A DNA stretch of 64,000 bases. Origin: Sphaerisporangium melleum. GTDB lineage: Bacteria > Actinomycetota > Actinomycetes > Streptosporangiales > Streptosporangiaceae. This document shows, piece by piece, positions 37,760 to 47,636 of this stretch. The stretch covers positions 1-64,000 of the forward strand of contig NZ_BMNT01000014.1 of assembly GCF_014646695.1 (NCBI RefSeq), given 5' to 3'. Position numbers and translations under genes: made by a program. Below the pieces are notes generated by a model. The model was not told the DNA's origin. It was given only the letters and a program-made list of their open reading frames with translations, and did not search any database. Numbering within the stretch: position 1 is the first letter of the stretch; each line of letters begins with the position of its first letter.

Positions 37760-39117
37760 ACGAGCTAGACGGGGAGCCGGGGGGCCGCGCCCACCCGGGG
37801 ACCCCGCCGGGCCGCCGCATGGCCCAGGTCGACCGCCGAGAAGAAGACCGCGATGACCCTCCGTCCGCGCCGGGCGGCTGCCAGGCCAAGGCCGACACCC
37901 GTGACCTCGGCTCGCCGGTGTGTCCGGATCTCGCCGAAATGGATGCCGAGGTCGTTGATTCCTGGGCGCGTTCCGGTGTCACAGGGGCCGGTGCTCGTGT
38001 TCTGGGCTCGCGGGCGTGTCCGGATCTCGCCGAAATGGATGCCGAGGTCGTTGATTCCCGGGCACGTTCCGGCGCCGCGAGGACCGGCGCCCGCGTGGCC
38101 GGCTCCACGGCCGGCGCAGGCGCATCGGACGCCGCACTGCGGGACGCGGCGGCGTGGCCGGCGGGCACCGGGAACGCGCGGCGCGCCAGGCCCGTGCGGG
38201 TGGTCGCGCTCGGCGGCGGGCACGGGCTGCACGCGTCGCTGTCGGCGCTGCGCCGGGTGACCGGCGAGCTGACGGCCGTGGTCACCGTCGCCGACGACGG
38301 CGGCTCCAGTGGCCGCCTGCGGCGCGAGCTCGGCGTCCTGCCCCCGGGCGACCTGCGCATGGCCCTGGCCGCCCTGTGCGGAGACGACGACTGGGGCGAG
38401 ACGTGGAGCAGGGTCGTCCAGCACCGCTTCCGCAGCGAGGGCGAGTTACACGGTCATGCCGTGGGGAACCTCCTGATCGTGGCGCTGTGGGAGCTGCTCG
38501 ACGACCCCGTGGCGGGGCTCGACTGGGTGGGCCGCCTGCTCGGCGCGCATGGCCGGGTGCTGCCGATGGCCTCGGTGCCGCTCGACATCGAGGCCGAGGT
38601 CGAGCTCGACGGCAAGGTGACCGTGGTGCGCGGGCAGGTGGCGTGCGCGCTCACCCCGGGCAGCGTTCAGGCGATCTCCCTGGTGCCCGCCGACCCACCG
38701 GCCTGTCCCGAGGCCGTCTCCGCCGTGCGGGACGCCGACTGGGTGGTGTTCGGGCCCGGCTCGTGGTTCACCAGCGTGCTGCCGCACCTGAAAGTACCCG
38801 AGCTCGCCGGGGCGCTGCACGACACCGGTGGCTGGCGGCTGGTCACGCTCAACCTGGCGCCGCAGCCGGGCGAGACCGACGGGTTCTCCGCCGAGAAGCA
38901 CCTGCAGGTGCTCCGCGAGCATGCCCCGGGCCTGCGCATCGACGTCGTGCTCGCCGACAGCCGGGTGGCGGGTGAGCGCGATGAGCTGGAGAAGGCCGCC
39001 GAGGCGCTCGGCGGACGCCTGGTGCTCGCCGACGTGGCCGCCGCCGATGGTTCCCCCCGGCATGACGCACGACGACTTGCCTCGGTCCTGGACGAGATTT
39101 TCCGTGGGAAGCGTTGA
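37756..39117 (+). CDS. yvcK: YvcK/CofD-like gluconeogenesis factor with unusual N-terminal extension
   Basis: 453 residues as read from GTG 37756, which overlaps the rapZ stop. The true YvcK fold begins near residue 147 (RVVALGGGHGLHASLSALRR) and continues with VTVADDGGSSGRLRRELGVL, PPGDLRMALAAL and HAVGNLLIVALWEL. The family regulates carbon metabolism and cell shape and binds UDP-sugars in Bacillus. The first 146 residues are low-complexity and contain a 32-residue tandem repeat, absent from typical members. GTG 38194 could be the real start but has only a weak CAGG upstream. If so, about 430 bases between rapZ and yvcK are non-coding. Confidence 0.88.
   Translation: MNELDGEPGGRAHPGTPPGRRMAQVDRREEDRDDPPSAPGGCQAKADTRDLGSPVCPDLAEMDAEVVDSWARSGVTGAGARVLGSRACPDLAEMDAEVVDSRARSGAARTGARVAGSTAGAGASDAALRDAAAWPAGTGNARRARPVRVVALGGGHGLHASLSALRRVTGELTAVVTVADDGGSSGRLRRELGVLPPGDLRMALAALCGDDDWGETWSRVVQHRFRSEGELHGHAVGNLLIVALWELLDDPVAGLDWVGRLLGAHGRVLPMASVPLDIEAEVELDGKVTVVRGQVACALTPGSVQAISLVPADPPACPEAVSAVRDADWVVFGPGSWFTSVLPHLKVPELAGALHDTGGWRLVTLNLAPQPGETDGFSAEKHLQVLREHAPGLRIDVVLADSRVAGERDELEKAAEALGGRLVLADVAAADGSPRHDARRLASVLDEIFRGKR
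37906..38072. repeat. 96-bp tandem repeat in the yvcK 5' region
   Basis: Two copies of a 71-base unit lie 96 bases apart: 37906-37976 and 38002-38072. A central 42-base stretch (37921-37962 and 38017-38058) is identical. On the plus strand it encodes CPDLAEMDAEVVDS twice in the yvcK frame. The opposite strand reads INDLGIHFGEIRT twice without stops. Codon usage is A/T-richer (GAAATGGATGCC, GTTGATTCC) than the neighbours. Confidence 0.9.
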
Positions 39118-39255
39118 TCCTGGTCAGCGCGCCCACGGGGTGCGAGAGACTTGCCGGGGGCCGTCGCAGCCGCGCCGGGCGGGGGAGCCCGCCGTGCGGC
39201 GCGGCCGGCCCGCCTGGACCGTGAGAGGCGTCTTTATGGGGGAGGACACGGGCAC

Positions 39256-40236
39256 ATGGCCATGACGGGTGTGGTGAAGGACGAGCTGAGCCGGCTCTCG
39301 GTGCTGAAGCCCTGTTGCCGCAAGGCAGAGGTGTCGACGTTGCTGCGCTTCGCGAGCGGGCTGCATCTCGTCGGCGGCCGCATCGTGATCGAGGCCGAGT
39401 TGGACACCAACGTCACGGCCCGCCGCCTGATCAAGGACATCGGCGAGGTGTTCGGGCACAGGGCCGAGGTGCTGGTTCTGGCGCCGGCGGGCCTGCGCAA
39501 GGGGTCGCGGTACGTGGTGCGTGTCTATCGCGACGGTGAGGCGCTGGCCCGCCAGACCGGATTGATCGACAACCATGGGCGCCCGGTGCGCGGCCTGCCG
39601 CGCCAGGTGGTCTCCGGCGCCACTTGTGACGCCGAGGCCGCCTGGCGCGGGGCGTTCCTGGCCCACGGCTCGCTGACCGAGCCCGGCCGTTCGATGTCGC
39701 TGGAGGTCACCTGCCCGGGCCCGGAGGCCGCGCTGGCCCTGGTCGGCTCCGCCCGGCGGCTCAAGATCCACGCCAAGGCGCGGGAGGTCCGTGGGGTCGA
39801 CCGGGTGGTCGTCCGGGACGGCGACGCGATCAGCGCCCTGCTCACCCGGCTCGGTGCCCATGACAGCGTGCTGGCCTGGGAGGAGCGCCGCATGCGGCGG
39901 GAGGTGCGCGCCACCGCCCACCGCCTGGCCAACTTCGACGACGCCAATCTGCGCAGGTCGGCCCGGGCCGCGGTCGCGGCGGGGGCCCGTGTGCAGCGCG
40001 CGCTGGAGATCCTCGGCGATGACGCCCCCGAGCACCTGGTGATCGCCGGACGGCTGCGTGTGGAGCACAAGCAGGCGTCGCTGGAGGAGCTCGGCCAGAT
40101 CGCCGACCCGCCGCTGACCAAGGACGCCATCGCCGGCCGCATCCGCAGGCTGCTCGCCATGGCGGACAAGCGCGCCGCCGACCTCGGCATCGCCTCCACC
40201 GACGCCAATCTCACCGCCGAGATGCTCGCCCCCTGA
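39256..40236 (+). CDS. whiA: WhiA sporulation/cell-division transcription factor
   Basis: A 326-residue regulator with an N-terminal LAGLIDADG-like domain (start [16 protein letters not shown], with [15 protein letters not shown]-type content) and a C-terminal helix-turn-helix ([20 protein letters not shown] then [11 protein letters not shown]). The homing-nuclease fold is inactive in this family. In Streptomyces it works with WhiB to trigger sporulation septation. ATG 39256 follows GGGGGAGGA. The order rapZ-yvcK-whiA is conserved in Gram-positives. Confidence 0.96.
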   Translation: MAMTGVVKDELSRLSVLKPCCRKAEVSTLLRFASGLHLVGGRIVIEAELDTNVTARRLIKDIGEVFGHRAEVLVLAPAGLRKGSRYVVRVYRDGEALARQTGLIDNHGRPVRGLPRQVVSGATCDAEAAWRGAFLAHGSLTEPGRSMSLEVTCPGPEAALALVGSARRLKIHAKAREVRGVDRVVVRDGDAISALLTRLGAHDSVLAWEERRMRREVRATAHRLANFDDANLRRSARAAVAAGARVQRALEILGDDAPEHLVIAGRLRVEHKQASLEELGQIADPPLTKDAIAGRIRRLLAMADKRAADLGIASTDANLTAEMLAP

Positions 40237-41734
<1,498 letters not shown>

Positions 41735-41735
<1 letters not shown>

Positions 41736-42922
41736 TGCAGACCATCGAGGCTCTCGACGTGAAGGGTCGGCGCGTGCTCGTGCGCGCCGACCTGAACGTT
41801 CCCCTCGACGGGGACGTCATCACCGACGACGGGCGCATCCGCGCGTCGGTGCCCACGATCAGCGCGCTCGCGAGCCGGGGGGCGCGGGTGATCGTCTGCG
41901 CCCACCTGGGCCGCCCCAAGGGCAAGGTGGCGCCGCAGTTCTCCCTGGCCCCGGTCGCCGCGCGGCTCGGCGAGCTGCTCGGCCACCCGGTCGCCTTCGC
42001 CTCCGACGTCGTGGGCGACTCCGCCCGCGCCACGGTCGAGGGCCTGGGCGACGGCGAGGTCGCCCTGCTGGAGAACCTCCGCTTCGAGCCGGGCGAGGAG
42101 TCCAAGGACGACGCGCTGCGCGGCGCCTTCGCCGACGAGCTCGCCGCCCTGGCCGAGCTGTACGTCGGTGACGGCTTCGGCGCCGTGCACCGCAAGCACG
42201 CCAGCGTCTACGACGTGCCGAAGCGGCTCCCGCACGCCGCCGGCGGGCTGGTCGTCGCCGAGGTCGAGGTGCTCAAGAAGCTCACCGAGGACCCCGCCCG
42301 GCCGTACGTCGTCGTGCTCGGCGGCGCGAAGGTCTCCGACAAGCTCGGCGTGATCGCCAACCTGCTCGGCAAGGTCGACCGCCTGATCGTCGGCGGCGGC
42401 ATGGCCTACACCTTCCTCAAGGCCCAGGGCCACGAGGTCGGCAAGTCCCTGCTGCAGGAGGACCAGCTCGAGCAGGTGAGCGGGTTCATCGCCGAGGCCG
42501 ACAAGCGCGGTGTCGAGCTCGTGCTGCCGGTCGACATCCTGGCGGCGACGACCTTCGCCGAGGACGCGCCGCATGACGTGGTGGAGGCCACCGCGATCCC
42601 GGCCGACCGCGAGGGCCTGGACATCGGGCCGAAGACCCGCGAGCTGTTCGCGTCCAAGCTGGCCGACGCCGCGACCGTCTTCTGGAACGGCCCGATGGGC
42701 GTGTTCGAGTTCGAGGCGTTCTCGGGCGGCACCCGCGCCGTGGCCGAGGCGCTGGTCGCCTCCGGCGCGTTCACCGTGGTCGGCGGCGGCGACTCGGCGG
42801 CGGCCGTGCGCAAGCTCGGTCTCCCCGAGGACGGTTTCTCCCACATCTCGACCGGTGGCGGGGCGAGCCTCGAGTATCTCGAGGGCAAGACCCTGCCCGG
42901 CCTGGCAGCGCTGGAGGACTGA
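41735..42922 (+). CDS. pgk: Phosphoglycerate kinase
   Basis: A 395-residue two-domain kinase making ATP and 3-phosphoglycerate. N-terminal substrate site [14 protein letters not shown] and HLGRPKG, hinge [16 protein letters not shown]-terminal nucleotide site [10 protein letters not shown] and [16 protein letters not shown] start within TGATG shared with gap. It lies 7 bases before tpiA. Confidence 0.97.
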
Positions 42923-42929
42923 GCGCCCC

Positions 42930-43715
42930 ATGAGCACAGCCCGCAAGCCGCTGTTCGCCGGCAACTGGAAGATGAACCTCAACCATCTCGAGGCCATCGC
43001 CCTGGTCCAGAAGCTGGCGTTCACGCTGACCGACAAGGACTTCGACCGTGCCGAGGTCGCGGTGCTGCCCCCGTTCACCGACCTGCGCAGTGTGCAGACC
43101 CTGGTGGACGGTGACAAGCTGCGCATCGTCTACGGCGCGCAGGACCTTTCGGTGCACGACGCCGGCGCCTACACCGGCGAGATCTCGGGTTCGATGCTGG
43201 CCAAGCTCGGCTGCACGTACGTGCTGGCCGGGCACTCCGAGCGCCGGCAGTACCACGGCGAGGACGACCAGGTCGTCGGCGCCAAGGTGCAGGCGGCCTA
43301 CCGGCATTCGCTCACGCCCATCCTCTGCGTGGGCGAAGGCCTCCCCATCCGGCAGGCCGGCGGTCAGGTCGCCTACACCCTGTCCCAGCTCGACGCCGCG
43401 CTGAACGGTGTCAAGCCCGACCAGGCCAAGTCGGTCGTCGTCGCCTACGAGCCGGTATGGGCGATCGGCACCGGCAAGGTGGCCACTCCGGACGACGCGC
43501 AGGAGGTCTGCGGCGCCATCCGGGTGCGACTCGCCGAGCTGTACGACCAGGATGTGGCCGCCGCCGTCCGTATCCTTTACGGTGGGTCGGTGAAGAGCGG
43601 CAACGTCGCCGGCATCATGGCGCAGCCGGATATCGACGGGGCTCTGGTCGGCGGTGCCTGCCTCGACCCGGTCGACTTCGTCAAAATCAGTCGTTTTGGC
43701 GAAATGCCGGGCTAG
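42930..43715 (+). CDS. tpiA: Triosephosphate isomerase
   Basis: A 261-residue TIM barrel. Substrate Lys in NWKMNL, catalytic His in [13 protein letters not shown], catalytic Glu in [13 protein letters not shown], and phosphate loop [11 protein letters not shown]. It interconverts dihydroxyacetone phosphate and glyceraldehyde-3-phosphate. Last of the gap-pgk-tpiA unit; secG follows after 130 bases. Confidence 0.97.
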   Translation: MSTARKPLFAGNWKMNLNHLEAIALVQKLAFTLTDKDFDRAEVAVLPPFTDLRSVQTLVDGDKLRIVYGAQDLSVHDAGAYTGEISGSMLAKLGCTYVLAGHSERRQYHGEDDQVVGAKVQAAYRHSLTPILCVGEGLPIRQAGGQVAYTLSQLDAALNGVKPDQAKSVVVAYEPVWAIGTGKVATPDDAQEVCGAIRVRLAELYDQDVAAAVRILYGGSVKSGNVAGIMAQPDIDGALVGGACLDPVDFVKISRFGEMPG

Positions 43716-43845
43716 CTGAGCTGTTCGGGAGGTACGAGTTGACATCACGACGTACCCTCGAAGAGACACTTTGAATCGTCACCCCGGCGTTCGCCGGGCA
43801 GGTCAGGTCGCGCTCCGGCGCGCATAACAGGGAAACAGGTCAACG

Positions 43846-44079
43846 GTGATTATCGGTATCTCCATCGCCCTCATCCTGTCGAGCGCCCTCATGGTGCTGC
43901 TCGTGTTGCTCCACAAGGGCAAGGGTGGCGGTCTCTCCGACCTCTTCGGCGGCGGCTTCACATCGTCCTTCGGTGGGTCCTCGGTGGTGGAGCGGAATCT
44001 CGACCGGCTGACGGTCATCACCGGATCGGTCTGGTTCGTCTGCATCATCGCGCTGGGGCTGCTGCTCCGGCCGGCGTAG
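43846..44079 (+). CDS. secG: Preprotein translocase subunit SecG
   Basis: A 77-residue protein with two membrane helices (IGISIALILSSALMVLLVLL and TGSVWFVCIIALGLLL) joined by a Gly-rich loop KGKGGGLSDLFGGGFTSSFG, the standard SecG pattern. It aids SecYE-mediated export. GTG start. Location after tpiA is usual in actinomycetes. Confidence 0.95.
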   Translation: MIIGISIALILSSALMVLLVLLHKGKGGGLSDLFGGGFTSSFGGSSVVERNLDRLTVITGSVWFVCIIALGLLLRPA

Positions 44080-44113
44080 TCGTCCTCCCTGACGGCCTGA
44101 CAGAGATTCTTTT

Positions 44114-44131
44114 CCCCGCCGCGCGGCGGGG
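44114..44131. terminator. Hairpin between secG and rbpA
   Basis: CCCCGCCGC and GCGGCGGGG form an 18-base palindrome 34 bases after the secG stop. A T-rich run lies before rather than after it on the plus strand, so as a plus-strand terminator it would be leaky; it may partly separate secG from rbpA. Confidence 0.45.
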
Positions 44132-44153
44132 CGATCAAGCGAGGAGTTCATCC

Positions 44154-44498
44154 GTGGGTAGTGGCAACGCCATCCGTGGTAGCCGTGTCGGTGCTGGTCC
44201 GATGGGGGAGGCCGAGCGTGGCGAGGCGGCCCCGCGAGTCCGGGTCTCGTTCTGGTGCGCCAACATGCACGAGACGCGTCCGAGCTTCGCGAGCGACGCC
44301 GCCGTCCCGGAGTACTGGGACTGCCCCCGCTGCGGTCTTCCCGCCGGTCAGGACGAGTCGGCCCCTCCCGCGCCGCCGCGCAACGAGCCCTACAAGACCC
44401 ACCTGGCGTACGTCAAGGAACGGCGCAGCGACACCGACGGCGCGGCGATTCTCGCCGAGGCCCTCGAGCGGCTGCGCAACAACCGTTCGCCCTGGTAG
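44154..44498 (+). CDS. rbpA: RNA polymerase-binding protein RbpA
   Basis: A 114-residue actinobacterial transcription factor that binds RNA polymerase and the group 1/2 sigma factor and stabilises open complexes. Features: disordered N-terminal tail, central domain with FWCANMHETRPSFAS and WDCPRCGLPAG, basic linker (PYKTHLAYVKERRSD), and sigma-interacting C-terminal helix (GAAILAEALERLRNNR). GTG start after GAGGAG. Ends just before a perfect terminator palindrome. Confidence 0.96.
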   Translation: MGSGNAIRGSRVGAGPMGEAERGEAAPRVRVSFWCANMHETRPSFASDAAVPEYWDCPRCGLPAGQDESAPPAPPRNEPYKTHLAYVKERRSDTDGAAILAEALERLRNNRSPW

Positions 44499-44526
44499 GC
44501 CTGCGGGTTTCGAACCGGTCGACGCC

Positions 44527-44556
44527 AAGGCCCCCACGGGATCCCGTGGGGGCCTT
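44527..44556. terminator. Bidirectional terminator between rbpA and amidohydrolase
   Basis: A perfect 30-base palindrome (each arm AAGGCCCCCACGGGA) between the convergent genes, ending in CCTT on both strands. Confidence 0.88.
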
Positions 44557-44567
44557 CGCGTCCGCGG

Positions 44568-46241
44568 TCAGCTCCGTTCGTAGACCGTCTCTCCGGCGAC
44601 GAAGGTCATGTCGGCCCGCGTCGTCCAGATCTCCCCGGCGGGCAGCGCGTACGGGTCGCGGTCGAGCACCACGAGGTCGGCCCGGTTGCCCACGGTGATC
44701 ACCCCGGCCTCGTCGTCGTGGTTGATCCACGCCGACCCGGACGTGTAGGCCGTCATCACCGTGGCCAGGTCGAGGCGCTGGTGCGGCAGGAACGGGGTCT
44801 GGGCGGTCGGGTAGCCCGCGTGCACCGATCCGCCGGGCTCGGTGCGGTTGACGGCGACGTGCATGCCCTGGAGCGGGTCGGCGGAGGAGACCGGCCAGTC
44901 GCTGCCCGCGCACAGGCGGGCTCCGGTGCGCACCAGACCGGCGAACGGATACTGCCAGGACGAGCGCTCCTCGCCGAGGTAGGGGATGCACAGCTCGTCC
45001 ATCTGCAGGTGGTGGGTCGCCCACAGCGGCTGGAGGTTGGCGGTCACGCCGAGCCGGGCGAACCTCGGCACGTCGGACGGTTCGACGATCTGCAGGTGCG
45101 CGATGTGGTGCCGGCCCGCCGGCGAGGTGTCCTCCAGCGCGTCCAGTGCCTCGCGGACGGCGCGCTCGCCGATGGCGTGGAAGTGGACCTGGAAACCGCG
45201 CCGGTCCAGCTCGGCGACGTACCCCTTGAGCTTCACCGGGTCGACGTAGGACAGGCCGCGCTCGTCGGGGCCGCAGCCGCAGTAGGGCTCGATGACGGCG
45301 GCGGTGAAGTTCTCCGCGATGCCGTCCTGCATGATCTTCACCGAGCCCGCGGAGAACGTCCCGCCCGCCTGGGCGCGGCGCTCGGCCAGTTCCTCGATCT
45401 GCTCGGCGCCGCGCGCCCGGTCCCACCACAGGGCGCCGACGACCCGCGCCCGCAGCCGGCCGGAGGCGGCGGCCGACAGGTAGGCGGGGAAGTTGTCGTC
45501 GGATCCGGCGTAGGAGCCGACGATGGCGTCCTGCCAGCCGGTGATGCCCAGCGAGAACAGGTGGGCCTGGGCGTCCATGAGCGCGGCGTCCAGGTCGCCC
45601 GCGGTGGGGCGTGGGGTGAGCAGGCCGACCAGGTCCATGGCGCCCTCGTGCAGGACGCCGCTCGGCGTGCCGTCGGGGTCGCGCTCGATGCGGCCGTCGG
45701 CGGGGTCGGGGGTGGCGGCGGTGATCCCGGCGAGTTCCAGGGCCCTGGTGTTCACCCAGGCCGCGTGGTGGTCGCGCTGGATGAGGTAGACGGGGCGGTC
45801 GGTGAAGTCGATCTGCGTGCGGTGCGGCAGGCCACCGGGGAAGGCCGCCATGTCCCAGCCGCCGCCGTCGATCCACGCCTTGCCCGGATGCTCGCGCGCG
45901 TACCGTGCGATCAGGTCGAGGTAGGCGGGAAGGCCGAAGACCTCCGACAGGTCGCATTTGGCGCGTTCGAGCCCTGCCTGGACGGGGTGGATGTGCGCGT
46001 CGGTGAACGCCGGGGTCAGCAGGCGGCCGGCCAGGTCGACGCTCTCGTGCCCTGGGCGCGCCTGGCGGACCACGTCGGCCTCGGCGCCCACCGCCGCGAT
46101 CCGCCCGCCGCGGACGAGGACGGCCTCGGCGAAGGCGGCGGAGGCTCCCGGAGAGTCACCGGATGCGGTGGTGGTGGGCCTGGCGGCCTGGTGCGCGGCG
46201 CCGGTGAACACACGGCCGCCGTGGAAGAGCAGATCGGTCAT
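44568..46241 (-). CDS. Amidohydrolase-family metal-dependent hydrolase (YtcJ-like)
   Basis: A 557-residue amidohydrolase. The metal-binding HxH is in FTDAHIHPVQAG; FHAIGERAVREALDAL, HIAHLQIVEPSDVPRFA and GSDWPVSSADPLQGMHVAVN match the YtcJ/NfdA branch, which hydrolyses amides or formamides of unknown physiological substrate. A Pro/Ala-rich insert lies near residues 20-35. ATG 46241 has almost no leader; a TATAGC element (complement of 46252-46257) just upstream suggests a near-leaderless transcript. Single gene, divergent from the ACT-GNAT gene. Confidence 0.9.
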   Translation of the reverse strand: MTDLLFHGGRVFTGAAHQAARPTTTASGDSPGASAAFAEAVLVRGGRIAAVGAEADVVRQARPGHESVDLAGRLLTPAFTDAHIHPVQAGLERAKCDLSEVFGLPAYLDLIARYAREHPGKAWIDGGGWDMAAFPGGLPHRTQIDFTDRPVYLIQRDHHAAWVNTRALELAGITAATPDPADGRIERDPDGTPSGVLHEGAMDLVGLLTPRPTAGDLDAALMDAQAHLFSLGITGWQDAIVGSYAGSDDNFPAYLSAAASGRLRARVVGALWWDRARGAEQIEELAERRAQAGGTFSAGSVKIMQDGIAENFTAAVIEPYCGCGPDERGLSYVDPVKLKGYVAELDRRGFQVHFHAIGERAVREALDALEDTSPAGRHHIAHLQIVEPSDVPRFARLGVTANLQPLWATHHLQMDELCIPYLGEERSSWQYPFAGLVRTGARLCAGSDWPVSSADPLQGMHVAVNRTEPGGSVHAGYPTAQTPFLPHQRLDLATVMTAYTSGSAWINHDDEAGVITVGNRADLVVLDRDPYALPAGEIWTTRADMTFVAGETVYERS

Positions 46242-46431
46242 CGGCCACGATGCTATATCCGGTGGCCCTACCGCCGGGACGTCGGCAGAAAGCGGCTAGC
46301 GATGCCGACAAGTCATGTCAAATCCGTCTTCCAGCGGTAAATGCGATGAACGGAAACCGGCGGCTCATGTCCATGTAGCAGTTCTGTAACAGCTTGGCGG
46401 CATCCTGCTGACGGACGACAGGGGAGTTTTG

Positions 46432-47466
46432 ATGGGATTTCTGCGCATACGTACCACGGTAGATGAGCGACCGGGCCGGCTCGCCTCTCTCGCCGCCGCA
46501 TTGGCGGCCAAGGGGGGCAACATCCTCGGACTGAGCGTCCAGCCCGATACCGACGGCACCGTGGACGAGTTCGTGGCCGACATCCCCGCCTCGGCGGAGG
46601 CGGTGCGGGAGGCGCTGGAGGCCGCCGGCGGCCGTCGCGTACAGGTCGTGCCCGCCGCGGCGCACGAACTGACCGACGAGCCCACCCGCGCGCTGCTGCT
46701 CGCCGCCCGCCTGCGCGCCCAGCCCTGGCGGCTGCCGGAGGTGCTGACCGACCTGCTGCGCGCCGACGACGCGCGCTGGGTGTACGGCGTGGACCTCTCC
46801 TCCGACCTGCCCGACCCGACCCTGCTCACCGTGCCGGTCGCGCCGCGCCGGGCGATCCGGCTGCGCCGCACGGAGCTGCCGTTCACGCTGACCGAGGCCG
46901 CCCGGGCGGCGGCCCTCGTCCGGCTGGCGCAGCCGCCGGCCGAGATGCCCTCGGCCGAGCGCCCCGTGACCCTGCATGACGGCATCGAGGTGCAGGTGCG
47001 CCCGCTCACCCTGCTCTACCGCGAAGCGGTGCGCGACCTGCACGACCGCTGCTCGCCCGACTCGCGCAGGTTCCGGTACTTCACCTCGATGCCGGCGCTG
47101 CCCCCCAAGATGTTCGACCGGCTGTGCGACCGCGACCGGGGGCACTCGATCGTCGCCGGGTACGACGGGCAGGTGGTGGCGCTGGCCAACCTGATCTTCA
47201 CACCCGATCCGGGTATCGCCGAGATGGCGTTCCTGGTCGAGGACCGCTGGCAGGGACGGGGCCTTGGCGGCGCGCTGGCACGGATGCTGCTGGAGGAGGC
47301 GCGCGACCTGGGCTTCGCCGAGGTCAAGGCGAGTCTGCTGTCGGACAACGTGCGCATGCGCCGCCTGCTGATCTCGCTGGGCGCCACGCTGACCTACACC
47401 GATGACCCCGGCGTCGTGGAGGCGCGCATCGCCACCGGCGCGATGGTGCCCGCTCCTCGCGGCTGA
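46432..47466 (+). CDS. ACT-domain / GNAT acetyltransferase fusion
   Basis: 344 residues. Residues 1-75 form an ACT-like domain (RIRTTVDERPGRLASLAAAL, GGNILGLSV). A linker of about 110 residues follows. The C-terminal GNAT domain (about 185-335) has AEMAFLVEDRWQGRGLGGAL with the acetyl-CoA loop QGRGLGG and ASLLSDNVRMRRLLISLG. ACT domains usually sense amino acids, so this may be a ligand-controlled protein or metabolite acetyltransferase; the combination resembles actinobacterial amino-acid-regulated lysine acetyltransferases. ATG 46432 lies five bases after GGGGAG. Substrate unknown. Confidence 0.88.
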   Translation: MGFLRIRTTVDERPGRLASLAAALAAKGGNILGLSVQPDTDGTVDEFVADIPASAEAVREALEAAGGRRVQVVPAAAHELTDEPTRALLLAARLRAQPWRLPEVLTDLLRADDARWVYGVDLSSDLPDPTLLTVPVAPRRAIRLRRTELPFTLTEAARAAALVRLAQPPAEMPSAERPVTLHDGIEVQVRPLTLLYREAVRDLHDRCSPDSRRFRYFTSMPALPPKMFDRLCDRDRGHSIVAGYDGQVVALANLIFTPDPGIAEMAFLVEDRWQGRGLGGALARMLLEEARDLGFAEVKASLLSDNVRMRRLLISLGATLTYTDDPGVVEARIATGAMVPAPRG

Positions 47467-47568
47467 ACGCCGGGCCGCCCGCCGCGCTCCGGGAACGCTC
47501 GGGGATCGCGGATCACGGCGGACGGCCCGCCGGGACGCCGGGACGAGGGGCACGGTCGTCCCGGGGTG

Positions 47569-47596
47569 GTGACAAGAGGATTCTTCTGGTTAGGCT
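47569..47596 (+). promoter_or_regulatory. Candidate promoter of molybdopterin oxidoreductase gene
   Basis: GTGACA (47569-47574), 16-base spacer, TAGGCT (47591-47596), with the gene starting 41 bases after the -10. Good actinobacterial housekeeping-type match. Confidence 0.5.
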
Positions 47597-47636
47597 GGGT
47601 CCGCATAGTGAACTCAACGCCTGACCGGGGAGCGAC

